DNA from: Actinokineospora iranica
GTDB taxonomy: Bacteria; Actinomycetota; Actinomycetes; Mycobacteriales; Pseudonocardiaceae
DNA: 36,008 nucleotides
Reading direction: 5' to 3'
Assembly (NCBI RefSeq): GCF_900101685.1
Contig: NZ_FMZZ01000027.1
Coordinates: 1 to 36,008 of the forward strand
The notes beneath the pieces are model-generated. The model ran no database searches. It saw nothing but the letters and a program-made list of their open reading frames with translations, and was not told where the DNA came from. Position numbers and translations under genes: made by a program. Positions 32,246-36,008 of the stretch are shown piece after piece (the first letter of the stretch is position 1; every line of letters begins with the position of its first letter).

Positions 32246-33364
32246 GTGCGCAACAGAATCCGCGCGGCCGTGGCCGCCGCCATCCTTGTCGCAAGTGGAC
32301 TGGTCGCGGGGGCGGGGGCGGCCTCGGCCGAACCGGTCACCCGCACGCTGGACTACACGTGCTCCTTCCCGTTGATCGGAGCGCAGCCGGTGTCCGTCCG
32401 GTTCACCGCCGAGGTGCCCGCGGCCCCCGGAGTCGGCCAGCCGCCCGGGCCGATGCCGTTCGACGCGGTGATCGCTCTCTCGCCGGAGGTGGTGGAACTC
32501 TTCCGCCAGGTGGGCACGCAGGCGATCCGGGGCGCGGCGACCGTGGGGACCGCGGTGCGGACCACCGACGTGACGCTGCCGATGCGCGTGCCGACAACCA
32601 TCGCGAGCACCCCCATGCCGCCGCCGTCCAGCGGCCTCGACCTGGCCGCCACCGGCACGCACCCCTCGGTGATCGCGGTCACACCCCGGGCGGAGTTCCT
32701 GGTCGGAGCCGTCGACCTCGAACTGGTCCCGCAGCGGCCCGGCGAGGCGGTGGTGGTCGAGCCGATGCGCGTGCGGTGCGAACTGGAACCCGGCCAAGAC
32801 CCGGTCCTGTTCGTCCTCGGCCCGGCCGTCCCCGAGCCGGTCATCGTCGCCCAGAACTTCGCGCTCACCGGGTCGACGTCGGTCCGGGGCGCCACCGTGG
32901 GCCTGAGCGGCCGGGTGGACGGCAGGCTGGACGCGCGGACCGGCGCGTACACCGCCGACGTCCGGCTTGACCCGGCCACCGTCCCGGTCCGCCTGTTCGG
33001 ACTGCTCCCAGCCCAGGCCGATGTGACGTTCACGCCCACAGGGCCGACGACCGGCGCCCTGGTCGACGGGGTGTTGAGCACCGAGTCGACGGTCACGGTC
33101 CGGTTTCCCCGGATCACCCTGTTCGGCCACCCGCTCGCCGCGTCCCCGTCCTGCGGGACCAGCGTGGCCGTCGCGCCGCGGTCCGCCCCGGGCTTCGACC
33201 CGGTGGCGGGCGGTGTCCTGACCGGCGTCTACTCGATCCCCCCGGTGACCGGGTGCGGCCCGCTCAGCACCGCGGTCAGCGACGCGATCGCCGGGCCGGG
33301 GAACACCGTCGAGGTCCGCCTGCGCGCGGGGCTCGCCCCCACGAGAGGAACCCGCTCGCCATGA
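32246..33364 (+). CDS. Secreted DUF6801-like protein
   Basis: A 372-residue exported protein. The signal peptide is about residues 1-28 (AAVAAAILVASGLVAGAG, cleavage at ASA-EP). The mature part begins RTLDYTCSFPLIGAQPVSV, the pattern I associate with the actinobacterial domain DUF6801. It is beta-rich, with few charged residues. A Ser-Cys-Gly turn near residue 305 and VTGCGPLS near 335 suggest a C-terminal disulfide. No catalytic motif or membrane anchor is visible. GTG at 32246 follows GGGGAG by six bases. Its TGA overlaps the next HAF gene's ATG (ATGA), so the pair is coupled. Function is unknown; a cell-surface or matrix component is likely. Confidence 0.82.
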   Translation: MRNRIRAAVAAAILVASGLVAGAGAASAEPVTRTLDYTCSFPLIGAQPVSVRFTAEVPAAPGVGQPPGPMPFDAVIALSPEVVELFRQVGTQAIRGAATVGTAVRTTDVTLPMRVPTTIASTPMPPPSSGLDLAATGTHPSVIAVTPRAEFLVGAVDLELVPQRPGEAVVVEPMRVRCELEPGQDPVLFVLGPAVPEPVIVAQNFALTGSTSVRGATVGLSGRVDGRLDARTGAYTADVRLDPATVPVRLFGLLPAQADVTFTPTGPTTGALVDGVLSTESTVTVRFPRITLFGHPLAASPSCGTSVAVAPRSAPGFDPVAGGVLTGVYSIPPVTGCGPLSTAVSDAIAGPGNTVEVRLRAGLAPTRGTRSP

Positions 33365-34515
33365 GAATCGCAGCACCGGTGTGCGTGCTCGCCGCCGTCG
33401 CCGCCGTCCTGGCCCCACTGCCCGCGGCGGCGCTGCCGGGATTGTCGGTCACCGTGGCCGCACTGCCGATGCCCGCCGGGCTGGACCGCGGCGCGGGCCT
33501 GCGGGTCACCGAGGTGGGCCAGATCGTCGGCACCGCGGGCACCCGGACGGCGCCGTGGTCGCGGGCGCTGTCCTGGCGGCTGGGGCGGGTCACGGACCTG
33601 GGCGCGGGGCAGGCGGTGGACGCCAACGTCTTCGGCCACGCGGTCGGCGCCGAGCAGGACACCACCGCCCCCGGCTTCGTCACGAAGGCCACGCTGTGGC
33701 GGGACGGCCACACGGTCCGGCTGGTTCCCCAAGCCGAGCACAGCACCGCGGTGCGGATCAACGACCGCGGCGAGGTCCTGGTGACCTACCGCCTGCCGGG
33801 AACGACGGGGAAACGGGTGGGGGTCTGGCGGCGGGGAACGGTCACGGAGCTGGCCGTTCCCGGACCGGTGCCGGAAAACCTCGATGAGGTGGTGTGGAAC
33901 GCCGAAGGGCAAGTCGCCGGGGCCGTGCGGAACTTCCAGGGCAACGAGCCGTCGTACGCGTTCCGCTGCGACACCTCCGGCGCGTGCGCGCGGCTGCCCG
34001 CGCTGAACCCCGAAGGCGACCAGGCCGTGCTGGTGACCGGGATCGACCGCGCCGGGCAGGTCTACGGGTTCACGGTTAGCCCGGCGGGCGTCCACACCGC
34101 GGTGCGGTGGACCGGCGACCGGGCCGTGCCCCTGCCCGCGCTGACCTCGACGTCCACCATGGTCGTGGGGATCAGCCCGCACGGCGACTACGCCGTCGGC
34201 CTCGGCACCGACGGGGACGGCGTCCCGCGGGTACTTCGGTGGCACGCGGGCCAGGTCACCGACCTCGGTGTCCAGCCTGCCGCCACGCTTCCCATCGCGG
34301 TCAACGACCGGGGCGACGTGCTCGTCTACTCCATCACTTCGCTCACCCAGGTCCGCTCCTGGGTGTGGCGGGCCGGACGGCGAATCGACCTCCCGACACT
34401 CGGCGGCGACCACGCGCGGGCTTACTCGCTGAACAACCTCGGCCAGGCCGTCGGAGAAAGCCGCACGGCGGACGGTGCCACCGTGCCCGCGGTCTGGACG
34501 CTTCCCCTGGTCTAG
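33361..34515 (+). CDS. Secreted HAF-repeat protein (second copy)
   Basis: A 384-residue exported protein, similar in plan to the one at 30992. The signal peptide is about residues 1-24 (CVLAAVAAVLAPLPAAA). The repeats include EVGQIVGTAGTRTAPWSRAL, INDRGEVLVTYRLPG, VNDRGDVLVYSI and LNNLGQAVGESRTADGATVP. A cysteine pair in RCDTSGACARLPAL matches the RCEAARCARLP site of the first HAF protein, so the two are probably old duplicates now diverged. The ATG overlaps the TGA of the DUF6801-like gene, and GAGAGGAA lies about ten bases upstream. A strong hairpin terminator follows. Confidence 0.88.
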   Translation: MRIAAPVCVLAAVAAVLAPLPAAALPGLSVTVAALPMPAGLDRGAGLRVTEVGQIVGTAGTRTAPWSRALSWRLGRVTDLGAGQAVDANVFGHAVGAEQDTTAPGFVTKATLWRDGHTVRLVPQAEHSTAVRINDRGEVLVTYRLPGTTGKRVGVWRRGTVTELAVPGPVPENLDEVVWNAEGQVAGAVRNFQGNEPSYAFRCDTSGACARLPALNPEGDQAVLVTGIDRAGQVYGFTVSPAGVHTAVRWTGDRAVPLPALTSTSTMVVGISPHGDYAVGLGTDGDGVPRVLRWHAGQVTDLGVQPAATLPIAVNDRGDVLVYSITSLTQVRSWVWRAGRRIDLPTLGGDHARAYSLNNLGQAVGESRTADGATVPAVWTLPLV

Positions 34516-34535
34516 CCAGGATCTGGGTGCGCGGG

Positions 34536-34560
34536 CCCCGGGCGGCTGGACCGCCCGGGG
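34536..34560. terminator. Terminator between the HAF gene and the universal stress gene
   Basis: CCCCGGGCGG (34536-34545) and CCGCCCGGGG (34551-34560) form a perfect 10-bp stem with a five-base loop between two convergent genes. It probably acts in both directions. Confidence 0.75.
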
Positions 34561-34572
34561 ACCCCGGGCCGG

Positions 34573-35025
34573 TCAGGTGGTGTGCACGATCAGGACGTCC
34601 ACCCGGGACTTGCGGGCCGCCTCGGACGGGACAGAGCCGAGGATGCGGCCAGCGAGAGTGTTGAGGCCGCGGTTTCCGACGACGAGCAGGTCGGCGTCGA
34701 ACTTGCGCACGACCTTGGCCAGCACCGGGACCGGCGGGCCGTCGCGCACCACGGTCTCGACGTTGGTTGCGCCCATCTTGGCCGCGCGCTCCAGCGCGGT
34801 GCGCACCGTCTCCTCGGCGGGGTTGTGGCCGACGACCTGGTAGGCCACGTCGTCGCCGAGGGTGTCCTGGGCGCGTTCGACCCGGTGCGGGTCCGGGGCC
34901 TGGTAAGCGCACGCGATCACCAGCTTGGCGCCGGTGTCGGCGGCGACGGCCGCCGCGCGCTCGACCGCGAGCAGCGATGAGTCGGAGCCGTCGGTTCCGA
35001 CGACGATAGTTCGATAGGCGGTCAT
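34573..35025 (-). CDS. Universal stress protein (UspA family), ATP-binding type
   Basis: A 150-residue single-domain cytosolic protein. It begins with YRTIVVGTDGSDSSLLAVER, where Asp of GTDGS contacts ATP. It carries the nucleotide-binding pattern G-2x-G-9x-G-S as GNRGLNTLAGRILGS near the C-terminus, followed by VPSEAARKSRVDVLIVH. It therefore belongs to the ATP-binding MJ0577-like class. The role is in stress, dormancy or hypoxia survival in related bacteria; the specific signal is unknown. The ATG at 35025 has AGAAGGAA four bases upstream. A longer open frame upstream runs into the PMT gene in another frame and is not coding. It lies 44 bases downstream of the PMT gene. Confidence 0.92.
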   Translation of the reverse strand: MTAYRTIVVGTDGSDSSLLAVERAAAVAADTGAKLVIACAYQAPDPHRVERAQDTLGDDVAYQVVGHNPAEETVRTALERAAKMGATNVETVVRDGPPVPVLAKVVRKFDADLLVVGNRGLNTLAGRILGSVPSEAARKSRVDVLIVHTT

Positions 35026-35069
35026 AGGTTTCCTTCTGATAGGTGTCGCCCGGACAAGGTCTGGTGGTC

Positions 35070-36008
35070 TCAGCGCCAGGAGGGGAGCCAGAGTTCGGCC
35101 TGCCAGCGCCATTCGGTGATGGAGTCGCCGTTGAGGATGGGCCAGAGCCAGACGAAGTTCGCCACGACCAACCCCACATACAACGCCACGACCAGCAACC
35201 CGTTGCGCCGCCGCTCCGGGCCCATGTCCCGGGTCCCCAGGAAATGCCCCAACCCCAAGGTGATGCCCAGGACCAGGAACGGGGCCATCGGGGTCGCGTA
35301 GAAGAAATACATCTGCCGGTCCAGATTCACAAACCACGGCAGCAACCCCGCCAGATACGCGGTCACCACCGCGGCGTAACGCCAGTCCCGGTGCGCGCCC
35401 ATCCGCCACAGACCCCACCCCAGCATCACCGGCGCCAGCCACCACAAGGCCGGGGTCCCGATCAACATCGTCGCCGACACACACCGCGTCTCCCCACACC
35501 CGGTGGTCGACCCGTCGTAGTAATACAACATCGGCCGCAACCCCATCGGCCACGCCCACGGCTTCGACTCCCACGGATGCTGCGAACCCGGCTTGGTCAC
35601 CAACTCGCTGTGGAACCGCAGCACATGCTCGCTATAGGTGAACAACGACCCCAGCGCCCCCCGCACCACCGACACCGGATCACCCCCGGACGTCGCCACC
35701 AGATGCCGGTCCAACCCCGTCTCGCTGCCGAACCACGCCCACCACGTCGACAGATACGCCACCACCACCACACCCACGAACACCCACACCGCAGGCACAA
35801 CATCACGCAGCAACGCCCCCCACCACGGACTCGCCACCCCCGCCGCCCGCCGCGCCGCCACGTCGAACAGGACCGTGAGCAGGGCGAACGCGGCCACGAA
35901 ATACAACCCCGACCACTTCACCCCACACGCCAACCCCAACAACACCCCAGCACCCAGCCGCCACCACCGCACCCCCAACCGCGGCCCGTACCGAGACTCC
36001 CTCACCCA
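35070..36008 (-). CDS. pmt: PMT-family protein O-mannosyltransferase, C-terminal part (5' truncated)
   Basis: The last about 312 residues of a polyprenyl-phosphate-mannose:protein mannosyltransferase (GT39, actinobacterial Pmt), which O-mannosylates exported proteins at the membrane. The frame is open through the right edge. Visible are a membrane segment with GVLLGLACGVKWSGLYF, the lumenal loop with HVLRFHSELVTKPGSQHPWE and SKPWAWPMGLRPMLYYYDG, and then several hydrophobic helices ending ILNGDSITEWRWQAELWLPSW. The HPWESKPWAWP segment is the most diagnostic. The coding strand is G/T-rich and the plus strand accordingly C/A-rich, as in the acs fragment at the other end. Confidence 0.93.
   Translation of the reverse strand, partial: WVRESRYGPRLGVRWWRLGAGVLLGLACGVKWSGLYFVAAFALLTVLFDVAARRAAGVASPWWGALLRDVVPAVWVFVGVVVVAYLSTWWAWFGSETGLDRHLVATSGGDPVSVVRGALGSLFTYSEHVLRFHSELVTKPGSQHPWESKPWAWPMGLRPMLYYYDGSTTGCGETRCVSATMLIGTPALWWLAPVMLGWGLWRMGAHRDWRYAAVVTAYLAGLLPWFVNLDRQMYFFYATPMAPFLVLGITLGLGHFLGTRDMGPERRRNGLLVVALYVGLVVANFVWLWPILNGDSITEWRWQAELWLPSWR

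Noticed and set aside
34573..35574. A 333-residue fused protein containing the universal stress domain
   Set aside because: The first about 180 residues are an out-of-frame shadow of the PMT gene; a good RBS and family start place the real ATG at 35025.

Overview
The window is very GC-rich actinomycete chromosomal DNA. A Pseudonocardiales host (Saccharothrix/Lentzea/Actinokineospora type) is my inference, based on strongly GC-ending codons, a DUF574-type SAM methyltransferase, a DUF397-like peptide, HAF-repeat secreted proteins and frequent GTG/TTG starts. About 22 genes are supported. I see no tRNA, rRNA, insertion sequence or CRISPR array.

Layout. 1-1500: 3' end of acetyl-CoA synthetase, a small three-helix-bundle protein on the other strand, and a His-rich metal-binding protein. 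1500-2000: gene-free, with a 149-bp nested palindrome and one solitary type I-E CRISPR-repeat-like sequence. 2000-5600: an ABC exporter, a divergent EI24/CysZ-like membrane protein, a tract of decayed tandem repeats, and a SnoaL-like protein. 5790-8610: SAM methyltransferase, PfkB sugar kinase, a repeat-rich non-coding tract and a small Cys-containing protein. 8930-14100: secreted M14 carboxypeptidase, PucR-type regulator, alpha/beta hydrolase, and an M20 amidohydrolase coupled to a shortened DUF397 peptide.

14570-30800 is the most interesting region. On the minus strand are a secreted lipase, an MFS transporter, a FadD32-like fatty-acyl-AMP ligase, a 2159-residue Pks13-like polyketide synthase, an AccD4-like carboxyltransferase and an antigen-85-like secreted esterase. 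A DrrA/DrrB-like ABC exporter is divergent on the plus strand. The order fadD32-pks13-accD4 is that of the mycolic-acid condensation operon. Here, however, the synthase carries intact DH and KR domains between AT and the C-terminal carrier, and an extra carrier-like domain without its serine. I infer a mycolate-like system that condenses two fatty acyl chains and reduces the product in cis, with export and surface acyl transfer nearby.

30990-34515: three secreted proteins (HAF repeat, DUF6801-like, HAF repeat) that probably form one transcription unit. 34570-36008: universal stress protein and the 3' end of a PMT-family protein mannosyltransferase.
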